This document shows positions 23,764-31,981 of a stretch of DNA of 43,957 nt, piece after piece. How positions within the stretch are numbered: position 1 is the first letter of the stretch; every line of letters begins with the position of its first letter. The DNA comes from a virus. Both the position numbers and the translations under genes were made by a program. The notes beneath the pieces were generated by a model, which worked only from the letters and a program-made list of their open reading frames with translations, ran no database searches and was not told the DNA's origin. Location: positions 1-43,957 of IMG/VR virus record IMGVR_UViG_3300042298_000794. One strand, written 5' to 3'.

Positions 23764-23990
23764 CAGAGCCTGTAAGCAACAACAGTGCCGCTGGTCAATG
23801 TGATGCTGGTAAACACGCCTTCAAGTTCGGTGCTTGCCTTAAACGGGATGGCGCTGAGTGCGTTGCCAGTCCAATCCATTGCAGCCAAGCTAGCGATCAC
23901 CGTGTCTTCAAGGGCAACGATTTTGCCGAAGCGGCCGGTATGCGCTGCAGTGTCGTCGATATATTCGGCGCCGGGATACTTGTAACTCAT
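23763..23990 (-). CDS. 75-residue hypothetical structural-region protein
   Basis: A 75-residue protein: 'MSYKYPGAEYIDDTAAHTG' then 'ALEDTVIASLAAMDWTGNAL' and a beta-rich C-terminus. I recognise similar small proteins in cyanophage head-tail regions. It may be a decoration or connector accessory. It overlaps the preceding gene (ATGA-type). Confidence 0.6.
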   Translation of the reverse strand: MSYKYPGAEYIDDTAAHTGRFGKIVALEDTVIASLAAMDWTGNALSAIPFKASTELEGVFTSITLTSGTVVAYRL

Positions 23991-24550
23991 GACCGCTTGA
24001 TTGCAAAGTTGCCTGGTCCGCTAATTCTAAGCCCGGTCAAGTATCGCTCCATCAGCGGCGGCACCTTGTCAACACCAACAGCGCCGTAACCGAGGTTAGG
24101 AGTCACGTCAATGCTGCCAATCTTGACGTTCTTGTAGTCTTCCAACCCGCTTAGCCCAATGCCATCAGGGTTGTTGTTGAGATAAGTGGCCAGCACAACC
24201 TGTGCATACTGCACCTGTTGCGGAATCTCAGTGTCGGTGTAGTAATCCGTCGTGATGCGAAACGGAAAGCCAACAGCGTACGTATTGATGTAGGTATCAG
24301 GCTTGCGCACGCCAGTACGCGGCCACTGCAGCGCCTGCGTGTCAGTAGCGCGGGCGCCTAGGAACCGCTCACGGTCCAATCGTTGGGTAGCGGTAAACAG
24401 CGCTCGATTCTTTTGGTCAGTAGTAGCTGATGCCCATGCCGTCACATCAGCATCTTGCACAAAGCCATCAATGATCTCCTGCGCTGCTGCCAGCGTCAGG
24501 TAGGAGTTTGCGCTTGCCGACCCTACGGTTGCGTTGATTGCTATTGCCAT
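23987..24550 (-). CDS. Head-tail connector adaptor protein (DnaT-like family)
   Basis: A 187-residue protein starting MAIAINATVGSASANSYLTL, with 'DQKNRALFTATQRLDRERFL' and 'ALQWPRTGVRKPDTYIN'. This resembles the phage family often annotated as DnaT-like single-strand-binding protein, which in the head region acts as the adaptor below the portal. The head-region context favours the connector role over DNA binding. Confidence 0.7.
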   Translation of the reverse strand: MAIAINATVGSASANSYLTLAAAQEIIDGFVQDADVTAWASATTDQKNRALFTATQRLDRERFLGARATDTQALQWPRTGVRKPDTYINTYAVGFPFRITTDYYTDTEIPQQVQYAQVVLATYLNNNPDGIGLSGLEDYKNVKIGSIDVTPNLGYGAVGVDKVPPLMERYLTGLRISGPGNFAIKRS

Positions 24551-24665
24551 CGTTGGGTGGCTCCGTCATCTCAAGTTTAAGTGTGGGCTCTGCAATAGAA
24601 AGAGAGGCTGCCTCGTTAGAAGCAGCCTCCAGTTCACGCAGTCGCCGAAAGGCGAACATGCCCAT
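24468..24665 (-). CDS. 65-residue basic hypothetical protein
   Basis: A small gene whose ATG at 24665 overlaps the preceding stop (TGATG). It opens MGMFAFRRLRELEAASNEAA and has a basic, Asn/Arg-rich end. Its last 83 nt overlap the connector gene in another frame. Comparable 'MFAFRRLRE' starts occur in cyanophage head regions. Function unknown. Confidence 0.6.
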   Translation of the reverse strand: MGMFAFRRLRELEAASNEAASLSIAEPTLKLEMTEPPNDGNSNQRNRRVGKRKLLPDAGSSAGDH

Positions 24666-25063
24666 CAGACGCGCTTCAGCAGCACGGTCAGGATCACACC
24701 AGCCAGAGTGGTGGTGGTGCCGGTGACATCAAGAGCCAGGCGGTTGCCAGCCTCAAGGATGCGATCGCCGTTGGTGGTGGTCAGAGCAGGGGTTTGCTCA
24801 GTAAGAGCAGTGCCTTTGAAGTTGATGGTGGCGCTCAGAAGGTCGTCACCAGCGGTGGCGGCTTCAGTGCCTTGGCAACGACGAACGGTGCCAGTTACGG
24901 CGCCAGCATCGTTGCCGGCAGTGGCGTGAACTTCACGCACTGCAACCACCTCGCACTTCACCGGAGCAGTCCAGAATTGCACGTCGGCAATCGAGGATGC
25001 ACCGTAAAAAGTGGCTTCGAGGTACTGCTCGGTGGACAGTTCAAACTGGGAGGGTTGTGCCAT
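24665..25063 (-). CDS. Head-associated (decoration-like) protein
   Basis: A 132-residue, Thr/Ala-rich beta protein directly downstream of the major capsid gene. 'STEQYLEATFYGASSIADVQ' and 'NRLALDVTGTTTTLAGVILT' suggest a beta-sandwich. Position and length suit a capsid decoration or stabilising protein, but I see no diagnostic motif. Confidence 0.6.
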   Translation of the reverse strand: MAQPSQFELSTEQYLEATFYGASSIADVQFWTAPVKCEVVAVREVHATAGNDAGAVTGTVRRCQGTEAATAGDDLLSATINFKGTALTEQTPALTTTNGDRILEAGNRLALDVTGTTTTLAGVILTVLLKRV

Positions 25064-25074
25064 TGTTAGTTACC

Positions 25075-26106
25075 TCAGTCAAAATTGGAGGTATTCGTCG
25101 AACGTACGACACCTAGGTTTTTCAGCTCGTACACCTTTGACCAGTTAGCAACCGTTTCCAGCTGAGCGCGAGTGGGGTTGGCAGTAGTCACCGCCCACTT
25201 AGCGCCAACGGGGTGGTAGCAGTAGTGCAGGTCGATTGACATGGCATCGCTCTTGGCGAGGATGTCACGATCGGTTTCGGTCTGCATCGCCATCTGTTCA
25301 CCGCTGGCAACAGCGCCTTGGGTGAAGAAATAGGTGGCGTATTCGGTCGAAGAACCGCTGCCATCGGTCTGCACATCGTCAGACACGATCACGCGCAGAC
25401 CCATGTAGGTCGGCACGCTCACGGGACCGTAGGCACCAGCGATGCTGCCGCCAACGAAGTCAGTGACGCTAGAGGTTAGACGTGCGTCTGTCTCGGTCAC
25501 GTAGTCGATGGCCTTGCGCTCAACCAGGTCGTAATAGACCTTGGAGTGCATGGCAACAGCAGCCAGCTTGTCGCCTTGATCGCCCAGCAGGCTGCGGGCT
25601 TCAGCAACGTGACGGGGGCTCAGCGTGGTGGGAGTATCACCAGACTCGCCATCAATGGTCAGGCCAAAGAAGGCAGCAGAGCTGGAGGTGGATCCCAGGC
25701 TGCCGAACACACCGCCAAGGCAGGACAGCAGATCCTTCTGGCGCTGGTTAGCGATGTAATCAGCGATCTTGGCGCCGATGGCGGCCATAGGGTCAGAACC
25801 GGCAGCAAGAGCAGCCAGGTCGCGCGACTCAAAAGCACGGCCACGGTGCAGGATCACGCCAACTTGCTTGTCAGCTTGGATCTTGCCAGGTGTGAGGCTG
25901 GTGCTGTCGGTCAGCACCTCGAAATCGCCGGAAAGGTTTGCTTTCCAGAAGGGAACGTTGATGAAATCACCGCCCTCGGTGGCATTCAGCTCCGCCAGAG
26001 GCTGCACCACACCGGAAGCCAGGAAGGCATCGCGCTGAGTGGTTTGCTCAATGACGTAAGGCGTAAATACCTCGGGGATGATGATGTCAGAGCGAAGAGT
26101 CGCCAT
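25075..26106 (-). CDS. Major capsid protein (HK97 fold)
   Basis: A 343-residue protein after the scaffold gene. It has an N-terminal 'IIPEVFTPYVIEQTTQRDAF', a spine helix region 'SRDLAALAAGSDPMAAIGAK', and P/A-domain features such as 'AVAMHSKVYYDLVERKAID' and 'VSVPTYMGLRVIVSDDVQT'. The C-terminal 'CYHPVGAKWAVTTANPTRAQ' is typical of this group of capsid proteins, which lack a fused protease. It builds the icosahedral shell. Confidence 0.9.
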   Translation of the reverse strand: MATLRSDIIIPEVFTPYVIEQTTQRDAFLASGVVQPLAELNATEGGDFINVPFWKANLSGDFEVLTDSTSLTPGKIQADKQVGVILHRGRAFESRDLAALAAGSDPMAAIGAKIADYIANQRQKDLLSCLGGVFGSLGSTSSSAAFFGLTIDGESGDTPTTLSPRHVAEARSLLGDQGDKLAAVAMHSKVYYDLVERKAIDYVTETDARLTSSVTDFVGGSIAGAYGPVSVPTYMGLRVIVSDDVQTDGSGSSTEYATYFFTQGAVASGEQMAMQTETDRDILAKSDAMSIDLHYCYHPVGAKWAVTTANPTRAQLETVANWSKVYELKNLGVVRSTNTSNFD

Positions 26107-26190
26107 GACTAATCCTCAAAAAGGGTTTACGGATGTGGGCGCAGCCCCAGGCTCTATGTGGCGCAGCCATCACGAGCAGACACTCAAATA

Positions 26191-26859
26191 CTAACGGTTG
26201 GCTGCAGTTTTCATCCGCTCATATAGGTCGCGGTCTGTACGGAATAGCCGCGACTGCTCTGTGAGGTTGAAGCTATCGCGGTTGAATGGATTGCTCATGC
26301 CAGCCGGAATGGTGCCATTGCTGCCGCCGGTTGGTGCGCCGCTGCCTTGTGGCTTGGGTTGCTTCTGCATCCATGCCGGCAGTGTTTTGGCCCATTCAGC
26401 GACAGGCTTGCGCTCGTAGCCGTCCACAACGACCACGGTGCCGTCGGGTTCGCGCTGGATCGCATCAGGCGACAGCTTGGTCTTCAGCACGAGGTCAGGG
26501 TCATGCACGATGTCAGCCAATGCCGTGACTGCTGGTGTGACCAGCTCTAGCTCGCGGACGCGGGCTTCAAGTGTTGCAATGCGCTGGTCCTTTTCAGCCG
26601 TCGCCTCACGGAACTGCTGCTCCAAAGCCTGTCGTGCCTCTTGGTATTTGCCTTGAGATTCGAGTTGTTGCTGCTCGTAGTTGCGCTTGAACTCCAGCAG
26701 TTCATCAACATTGACCCCATCAGGCGTCTTGGATTTCTTTGCTGCACGCAGCTCAGCAATCAGCTCTTGATTCTTGCGTTCTAGGGCTTCAACGCTGCGC
26801 TGCAGCATTTCAGTATCACCAGTTGCCGCAGGCTCCTGGATCTGGTTTTCTTCAGACAT
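26191..26859 (-). CDS. Capsid scaffolding protein
   Basis: A 222-residue protein with a long coiled coil at about residues 17-115 ('LQRSVEALERKNQELIAELR', 'QGKYQEARQALEQQFREAT', 'RIATLEARVRELE'). The C-terminal part is proline/glycine-rich with a terminal helix. It sits directly before the major capsid gene, the classical scaffold position. The 84-base gap to the capsid gene holds a short repeated GGCTGCGCC word and no gene. Confidence 0.85.
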   Translation of the reverse strand: MSEENQIQEPAATGDTEMLQRSVEALERKNQELIAELRAAKKSKTPDGVNVDELLEFKRNYEQQQLESQGKYQEARQALEQQFREATAEKDQRIATLEARVRELELVTPAVTALADIVHDPDLVLKTKLSPDAIQREPDGTVVVVDGYERKPVAEWAKTLPAWMQKQPKPQGSGAPTGGSNGTIPAGMSNPFNRDSFNLTEQSRLFRTDRDLYERMKTAANR

Positions 26860-26908
26860 GAATAACCCGCAGGGTCAGTTACGCTATTAGTTTAGTGAAT
26901 TAACTGGA

Positions 26909-27154
26909 ATGGAAATCATCAAGCACAATCCAGAAGGGATTGGCTCACGCGATATTCGATCTGCATTGTCCCGTGTGATTGACATCGATGAAGACGGCAA
27001 CGAAACAAAGATGTTTGCCGCTGTTGGAAATTTGCACCTATCAAGAGTTGTCGCCATTGCTCGTGACGAGGATGGCGACATACTCCTGATCACTGATCAC
27101 GCGCAAGCTGTCATGGAGCAGCTTGGAAGCTGGGATGACTTTCTTGCGGACTGA
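26909..27154 (+). CDS. 81-residue hypothetical protein on the opposite strand
   Basis: A plus-strand gene inside the minus structural arm. It begins MEIIKHNPEGIGSRDIRSAL and continues 'MFAAVGNLHLSRVVAIARD' and 'LLITDHAQAVMEQLGSW'. The composition looks coding on this strand, and the minus frames here look like shadows. The 49-base gap to the scaffold start must hold two divergent starts. It could be a late acquisition or a regulator; no family is recognised. Confidence 0.6.
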   Translation: MEIIKHNPEGIGSRDIRSALSRVIDIDEDGNETKMFAAVGNLHLSRVVAIARDEDGDILLITDHAQAVMEQLGSWDDFLAD

Positions 27155-27502
<348 letters not shown>

Positions 27503-27542
27503 TGGCTTTTATGAATTCATAATCGCATTCTAGCCGTGCTGA

Positions 27543-27698
27543 TTATTTCTTTTTCTTCGCAGTCTTAGCCGCAGCCTTGAACGCAGCAGCAGTAGGCCTG
27601 CCGGCTTCACCCTTGCGTGCCATGCGCTCGTTACTGCCGGCCGCAATGCGCTTGCGCTTAGCGGCAATGTTGGCGTATAGGCCAGGCTTCTTAGCCAT
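27543..27698 (-). CDS. 51-residue basic protein
   Basis: The protein begins MAKKPGLYANIAAKRKRIAA and ends 'KAAAKTAKKKK'. I recognise the opening 'GLYANI.AKR.RI..GS' as a widespread phage family of small Lys-rich proteins of unknown function. Its ATG overlaps the previous stop by one base. It may accompany DNA in the head. Confidence 0.75.
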   Translation of the reverse strand: MAKKPGLYANIAAKRKRIAAGSNERMARKGEAGRPTAAAFKAAAKTAKKKK

Positions 27699-27835
27699 CA
27701 CTTCTTACCCTTGCGTGACTTGCCGGCTTTTGCGAGCGCGATTGCCACCGCTTGTTTTTGCGGCTTGCCTTTTTTCATCTCGGTTTTGATGTTGGCTGAT
27801 ACTGCAGCCTGCGACTTGCCCCGCTTCAGCGGCAT
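27698..27835 (-). CDS. DUF6496-like 45-residue basic protein
   Basis: A small protein reading 'MPLKRGKSQAAVSANIKTEM' and 'KGKPQKQAVAIALAKAGKSRK', a pattern I associate with the DUF6496 family of phages and bacteria. The ATG lies inside the preceding 102-residue frame, so the two overlap over most of this gene. Function unknown; the composition suggests nucleic acid contact. Confidence 0.75.
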   Translation of the reverse strand: MPLKRGKSQAAVSANIKTEMKKGKPQKQAVAIALAKAGKSRKGKK

Positions 27836-28013
27836 CGCGCCATTCCTCAATACCTGTTAACAGTGTAGAGCCGTCTGCCGTTGCCCAGCCCTTGTCGGTG
27901 TAAATAGCTGGCACCCATGCCTCGCCGTGCAGGGCTTCAACTGGATCAGAGCTAACAAAAAAGATGCCGCGATTCTCAAAATGCCGCAGGCTAGGCAGGT
28001 CCATATCGTGCAC
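27705..28013 (-). CDS. Hypothetical protein overlapping the DUF6496-like gene
   Basis: A 102-residue frame. The first 70 residues ('MHDMDLPSLRHFENRGIFFV', 'EALHGEAWVPAIYTDKGWAT', 'LLTGIEEWRDA') look clearly coding. The remainder overlaps the DUF6496-like gene in another frame and is less protein-like, so the protein may truly end by dual coding or have lost its native end through a frameshift. The start overlaps the head morphogenesis gene by 23 nt; ATG at 28004 is an alternative. Confidence 0.6.
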   Translation of the reverse strand: MHDMDLPSLRHFENRGIFFVSSDPVEALHGEAWVPAIYTDKGWATADGSTLLTGIEEWRDAAEAGQVAGCSISQHQNRDEKRQAAKTSGGNRARKSRQVTQG

Positions 28014-29205
28014 GAAGCTGATCCAAGGTTAGCTCTGAACCGTCATCACGAACTAGCTTGGCGATAGCATCAGTCGGGCCGTATTTGTCGGCAAGCCGGT
28101 TGAAATACGGCACCTTGTTGGCGCCCAATGCCTTGGCCTTGGTTTCAAGGTTCTGCTTTGCCAGCCACTGCCCGTAGGTTTGATCTGCCGGCACTTGGCC
28201 GCCTGCTGATGCACGCTTTGCTGGCGGTGGTGGCGTGAAACCTAGTTCGTCGTAGTCAATCACCGGCACTGTCGTGCTGCGGCAGTTGAAATGCTGCGGC
28301 GGAGTCGGACCCTTGCCGTATTCAAACTCGCGGCCATCCAATGCACGGCAAATGCTGCTGGTGCGGGTATCCAGTGTTGCCACATAGCGATACTTCTTAG
28401 TGATGTCTTGATTGGCTTCATATACTTGCTGACTAGCTGCATTGGCTACTTGGTTGATACTGGTGCGCACAAGGCTAACGATCTGATTGTCGGCAACTGC
28501 TGTTGCTTGGCCGCCTGCTGCAACTAGCTGCTTCACGGTTTTGGCTTCTTCGCCAAATTCAAGGTTTCCGATCAGCCGCTTGGCAATGGCTGGCGTCGGC
28601 TCACCAGTCAGCAAGCCTTGCCGCACGACTTGGCTAAACCGCTCAGCCTGATCAACGGCAATGCCGCGAAATGCTTTGGTGACCACTTCGCCATTGGGCA
28701 GTGTGATTGTGGCGCCTTTGGCAGCGGTGAGGCTGAACGTGCCGGTGCCAGCCTGCTGCGCTAGGGCTTCCGCGCCATAGACAGACTTGAACAAGTCGTC
28801 CGACAACGCCACCACATTGATCTGCGTTGGATCAGTGGTCACCACTGACTGCGCGAACTGCGGGCTGATCTCAACGGTGCGCACCGCATCACGTGCACCT
28901 GCTGGCAATGCACGCCGCAGTTGATCGGTCACAAACTCCGACTGCAGCTCTGCAATGCCTTGCAGCTCTAATGCTGTCAGCTCAGTTGCATCGCCTGCCC
29001 AGGTTGCCAGGCTGTCCTTCAACTGAGCAAGAATTGCACGCAGCCGTGCCGCTTTGACTGGTGCGGACAGCTCGTCAATCGTGCGCAGCTGATTGACCGC
29101 ATCAATGATGATGTCGTTGTAAGCATTGATGACACGCCGCGCAACGCTATTGCTGTAGCGGTTGAGGTCTATTGCATTGCGGTAGAGCGCTTCTGGTGTG
29201 CTCAT
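27991..29205 (-). CDS. Minor head / head morphogenesis protein (Mu F, SPP1 gp7-like)
   Basis: A 404-residue protein. The diagnostic motif 'TLDTRTSSICRALDGREFEY' followed by 'PTPPQHFNCRSTTVPV' (about residues 282-318) with its Cys and His residues identifies the family, which helps head assembly and may be ejected with DNA. The N-terminal 240 residues are helical. It follows the portal region, as expected. Confidence 0.9.
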   Translation of the reverse strand: MSTPEALYRNAIDLNRYSNSVARRVINAYNDIIIDAVNQLRTIDELSAPVKAARLRAILAQLKDSLATWAGDATELTALELQGIAELQSEFVTDQLRRALPAGARDAVRTVEISPQFAQSVVTTDPTQINVVALSDDLFKSVYGAEALAQQAGTGTFSLTAAKGATITLPNGEVVTKAFRGIAVDQAERFSQVVRQGLLTGEPTPAIAKRLIGNLEFGEEAKTVKQLVAAGGQATAVADNQIVSLVRTSINQVANAASQQVYEANQDITKKYRYVATLDTRTSSICRALDGREFEYGKGPTPPQHFNCRSTTVPVIDYDELGFTPPPPAKRASAGGQVPADQTYGQWLAKQNLETKAKALGANKVPYFNRLADKYGPTDAIAKLVRDDGSELTLDQLRARYGPA

Positions 29206-29456
29206 CGTTCAATGCCAAGATCTTCCGGTTGATAGCCGCTGCGGATGCTGACATTAGCGCCGCGGTTCAATGCAGTAGTGACCAATGCAGCGAATGCGTC
29301 GTAACCATTTTGCCCGTCTTCGTACAAGATCGTTTCGTCAATCTCATCTGGCCTGCCTTCCTTGTACCAGCTGATGCGCACGATGGCTAAGACCTGTTCC
29401 GGCAGAGCGCTGACGTGATAATCAAGCTCTTGCCTCCTCGGTTTCCTCGGTTCCAT
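29202..29456 (-). CDS. 84-residue hypothetical protein downstream of portal
   Basis: Starting at ATG 29456 the product opens MEPRKPRRQELDYHVSALPE and continues 'QVLAIVRISWYKEGRPDEID' and 'AFAALVTTALNRGANVSIRS'. A longer start at 29546 would lie deep within the portal gene and is less protein-like. It overlaps the portal end by 35 nt and the head gene start by 4 nt. It may be a small head-neck protein; no family recognised. Confidence 0.65.
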   Translation of the reverse strand: MEPRKPRRQELDYHVSALPEQVLAIVRISWYKEGRPDEIDETILYEDGQNGYDAFAALVTTALNRGANVSIRSGYQPEDLGIER

Positions 29457-30867
29457 CCAGATCATCAGGTCCACTAAGCGGTCGGTCACCCAATCCAGCA
29501 GGTTGTAGATCAAGCCCCGCATTGGCCGTAGCTTCAAGCTCCTCATCCACGTTAAAGTCGTCGCCTAGTACATCGCCTTCGGCAAGCTCACGCAGTAAGG
29601 TTTCTTGCGTGATGGTGCCTGCGGTGTAAAGCTGCAGCAGCGCTTGAATCTCCTGCGGTTCAAGGCGTGTGCCAAGGAAGTCACGGTTGACGTAGCTGCT
29701 GCCAGGGGATGTGTTGTTGCCGATGTACTGCGCATGAAACTGCAGGCAGTTGTCGATCATGTCCTGCACATTCTGCGCAATCACCATCATGGTGCTGTCG
29801 CCTTGGCTGCGATCAATGCGCTTTGCCTCAGCAGTTTCAGCAGATAGCTTCTGGCCCAGTACTGCCGACAGACCTAGCTCATTGATCTGCAGTGCAAGCT
29901 GCTCAAGCCTGCGAAACTGATAATCAAAACTGCGGCCGGCTGGCTCGATATATTCAGCGCGGCCATCAGCAGGGAATGCGATCGCCTCGCCAGGCCCAGC
30001 GCTGACTTCCTCTGCTGCAGATGGGAAGCCATAAAACGCCAGCATCGGCACAGCGCTGATGTGAAGCTGGTTATCGAGATCGCTTTGGATTTGATAAGCC
30101 TTGAGGTTCAGCTCAGCGATATCCTCCAGCGGCGGCCGTGACTCCATAAAGCCATGGCGCTGCGCATAGGCAACTGAGAAAGGAATCTCAGAAAGGCTTG
30201 TGCGGCCCTCGTCGACAACCTTAAAGTCGCCGTTGTCTTGCTTCTGATGCAGTTGGAATTCACCTGGCGTCAGCACACGGATTTGCTCCACTGCCTTCTC
30301 GCCAAACTCACCATCAGGCACGGTGACCGTCTCGGCTAGTCGCAACTGCGTTAACACCTGCCGGCCTTCCTGCTGCTCAGCACGCCAACCAAGGATCTGC
30401 CGTGGCGTGTAGGTCACCCAGTAGGGTCTACCCCCATCAGCAGGTGCATCCACCAGTACACCAATGTGGCCATAACGGACCATCTTGCGGGTGGTTTCGT
30501 AGGTCCAGACGTTGAGGTCATTGCCTTGTAGGTCAACATCAAACAACTGTTCGCTGATCACATCTGCTGTGTCATCAAGCCGCACTGGTTTGCGCGTCAA
30601 CATGCCAGCCAGCATCCGCTCTAGACGCTGATAGAACGGCGGGCAAACTGATCGCGCCAGTCGATTGTCATAGCTTTCATCTAACTCCCTTGGCTCCTGC
30701 GGCAGGTAACGCCGATGCTTGCGGCGCATCCCATAGGTGCCGCCCAGTAGATCCTCGATGAGAACCCAATGCGGCTCCATTGCATACCACGATGAGTTGG
30801 CATCCTGTACGCGAGTAACGCGGCGCTGCGCAATCGGCCGGTCGTAGTTGTTAAAGCCGGTGTACAT
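29422..30867 (-). CDS. Portal protein (DUF4055 family)
   Basis: A 481-residue protein with the DUF4055 portal pattern: 'YDNRLARSVCPPFYQRLER', 'MVRYGHIGVLVDAPADGGRP', 'YWVTYTPRQILGWR', 'AQRHGFMESRPPLEDIAELN' and 'FDYQFRRLEQLALQINELGL'. The C-terminal 60 residues are acidic. The dodecameric portal would sit at one capsid vertex and admit DNA. It lies between the cyAbrB gene and the head morphogenesis gene. Confidence 0.9.
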   Translation of the reverse strand: MYTGFNNYDRPIAQRRVTRVQDANSSWYAMEPHWVLIEDLLGGTYGMRRKHRRYLPQEPRELDESYDNRLARSVCPPFYQRLERMLAGMLTRKPVRLDDTADVISEQLFDVDLQGNDLNVWTYETTRKMVRYGHIGVLVDAPADGGRPYWVTYTPRQILGWRAEQQEGRQVLTQLRLAETVTVPDGEFGEKAVEQIRVLTPGEFQLHQKQDNGDFKVVDEGRTSLSEIPFSVAYAQRHGFMESRPPLEDIAELNLKAYQIQSDLDNQLHISAVPMLAFYGFPSAAEEVSAGPGEAIAFPADGRAEYIEPAGRSFDYQFRRLEQLALQINELGLSAVLGQKLSAETAEAKRIDRSQGDSTMMVIAQNVQDMIDNCLQFHAQYIGNNTSPGSSYVNRDFLGTRLEPQEIQALLQLYTAGTITQETLLRELAEGDVLGDDFNVDEELEATANAGLDLQPAGLGDRPLSGPDDLDGTEETEEARA

Positions 30868-30893
30868 TACAGCGCCGCAGTCATAGGTGCAGT

Positions 30894-31214
30894 TTAGGCA
30901 GCAATCAGCGTGATGCTATTGCGGCCAATCTTGATGTCAAACTCAGCGCCGGGCTCGTAACCCATCTCGCGCAGGTAGCCATCACCGATTTGCAGCTTGC
31001 CATTGAATTGCACCTTGGCCTTATAGGTCAGGCCGCGGCCACGCTTTGCTGTCTTGCTGCCTAGGTCAACGCCTTTGGCTTCCAGCAGCGCCTCATAGAA
31101 CTGCGTGAATGCCACGCGATCCTTGATCACGTAGCCGCAAGCGCGCACCAGTTCGGACTTAGGCGCATTGCCCAGTTCTTTGACCTTAGCGAGTAGTTCG
31201 ACGCCCTTGAGCAT
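30894..31214 (-). CDS. cyAbrB-type transcriptional regulator
   Basis: A 106-residue protein resembling cyanobacterial AbrB-like regulators: 'MLKGVELLAKVKELGNAPKS', 'ELVRACGYVIKD', 'FTQFYEALLEAKGVDLGSK' and 'VQFNGKLQIGDGYLREMGYE' then 'PGAEFDIKIGRNSITLI'. In cyanobacteria these proteins act broadly on nitrogen, carbon and stress genes. A phage copy could alter host regulation or control late genes. The start is uncertain: TTG at 31253 overlaps the previous stop and would add 13 residues; ATG at 31214 is preferred because it is a standard start. Confidence 0.85.
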   Translation of the reverse strand: MLKGVELLAKVKELGNAPKSELVRACGYVIKDRVAFTQFYEALLEAKGVDLGSKTAKRGRGLTYKAKVQFNGKLQIGDGYLREMGYEPGAEFDIKIGRNSITLIAA

Positions 31215-31249
31215 GGGTAGAGTTAATGGTTGGACTGATGGAGTGTAGC

Positions 31250-31456
31250 TCAATCAACGTCCGCTGCAACCATCAAGCCGCCCAGAAATACCGCAATGAA
31301 GAATAGGTAAACAGCAAGCGCCAGTAGTGGTCCGCCTAGCGCAAAGCCTGCGGCGGCAATGAAATGCACTGCCATGACCCCAATGAAAAACCAAATGACT
31401 AGCGCTGCGCTGCGGATGAAAGCTCTTAAAAATCTCATAGTGTTATTTGAACTCAT
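31250..31456 (-). CDS. Small two-helix membrane protein
   Basis: A 68-residue protein with two hydrophobic segments (about residues 16-34 and 41-64, 'LVIWFFIGVMAVHFIAAAGF', 'PLLALAVYLFFIAVFLGGL'). It overlaps the zinc-ribbon gene upstream by 14 nt. It is far from the lysis cassette and no function is known; superinfection exclusion or an extra holin are guesses. Confidence 0.7.
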   Translation of the reverse strand: MSSNNTMRFLRAFIRSAALVIWFFIGVMAVHFIAAAGFALGGPLLALAVYLFFIAVFLGGLMVAADVD

Positions 31457-31607
31457 CGCTTAACAAAAGTGCAATATCGACCAGTTTGCAAAAGTCCGCG
31501 ACGCAGCAGGAGTGGCATACAGTTCTGTCGTTTTCAAGTTGCCATCCATCTGGCGGTCCTTTGTCTTGGCCGATAGGACCGCCGCAATCAGCGCAGATCA
31601 CACCCAT
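31443..31607 (-). CDS. 54-residue zinc-ribbon protein
   Basis: The gene starts at ATG 31607, inside the end of the preceding gene, and ends inside the next. It reads 'MGVICADCGGPIGQDKGPPD' and 'TVCHSCCVADFCKL', with two CxxC-type pairs at about residues 5-8 and 34-37, so a zinc knuckle is likely. Partner unknown. Confidence 0.7.
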   Translation of the reverse strand: MGVICADCGGPIGQDKGPPDGWQLENDRTVCHSCCVADFCKLVDIALLLSDEFK

Positions 31608-31924
31608 TGCTGGATCAGCAGATTTGCATCAGCGCGGAACGTGGCCGCCACTTCGCGGATCAGGTCACGGGTGATCTGGGTGTTGGCGCGGCGCAGGCTT
31701 ATCAGTCGGTTGCTGGCGCGACCAAAAGCGGCATCGCGCTCAACACGGATCTCCTTGGTGATCTGCTGGCTGCTTTTGCCGGTGTTGCGCGCGGCGCAAG
31801 TGCGGCCGAAGTGGACCATCTCGCCGAGATCAGACTGCATCAGCACTGTGGCTTTCAGGTTGGTGCGCCCGCAGCAGTCGCAAGTGGTGATGCTGTCGTC
31901 GGTGCAGATTGCGGTGTAGCCCAT
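31598..31924 (-). CDS. Small zinc-finger-like phage protein
   Basis: A 108-residue protein from ATG 31924. It opens 'MGYTAICTDDSITTCDCCGR' and continues 'GEMVHFGRTCAARNTG', giving a four-ligand zinc site, followed by a charged helical half ('ITKEIRVERDAAFGRASNRL'). An ATG-less longer frame reaches 31975 but runs through the promoter at 31948-31975. It is the first gene of the short cluster leading to cyAbrB. The family is familiar from phages but has no known role. Confidence 0.7.
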   Translation of the reverse strand: MGYTAICTDDSITTCDCCGRTNLKATVLMQSDLGEMVHFGRTCAARNTGKSSQQITKEIRVERDAAFGRASNRLISLRRANTQITRDLIREVAATFRADANLLIQQWV

Positions 31925-31947
31925 GTCTCTTGGTTTGGAGTTCCCAT

Positions 31948-31975
31948 ACTGTACACCATTTGCAGCCCTTGGCAA
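31948..31975 (-). promoter_or_regulatory. Promoter P3, TTGCCA-N16-TACAGT
   Basis: The -35 TTGCCA is at 31970-31975 and the -10 TACAGT at 31948-31953 on the minus strand, with the spacer AGGGCTGCAAATGGTG. The spacer is nearly the same as in the promoters at 41715 and 42572. It sits 6 nt after the terminase stop and about 24 nt before the ATG at 31924, and would start a transcript through cyAbrB into the portal and head genes. Confidence 0.7.
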
Positions 31976-31981
31976 CCTTGC

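Noticed and set aside
26434-26860. Open frames opposite the scaffold gene
   Set aside because: The scaffold frame has a clear coiled coil and proper context; the opposite frames are shadows.
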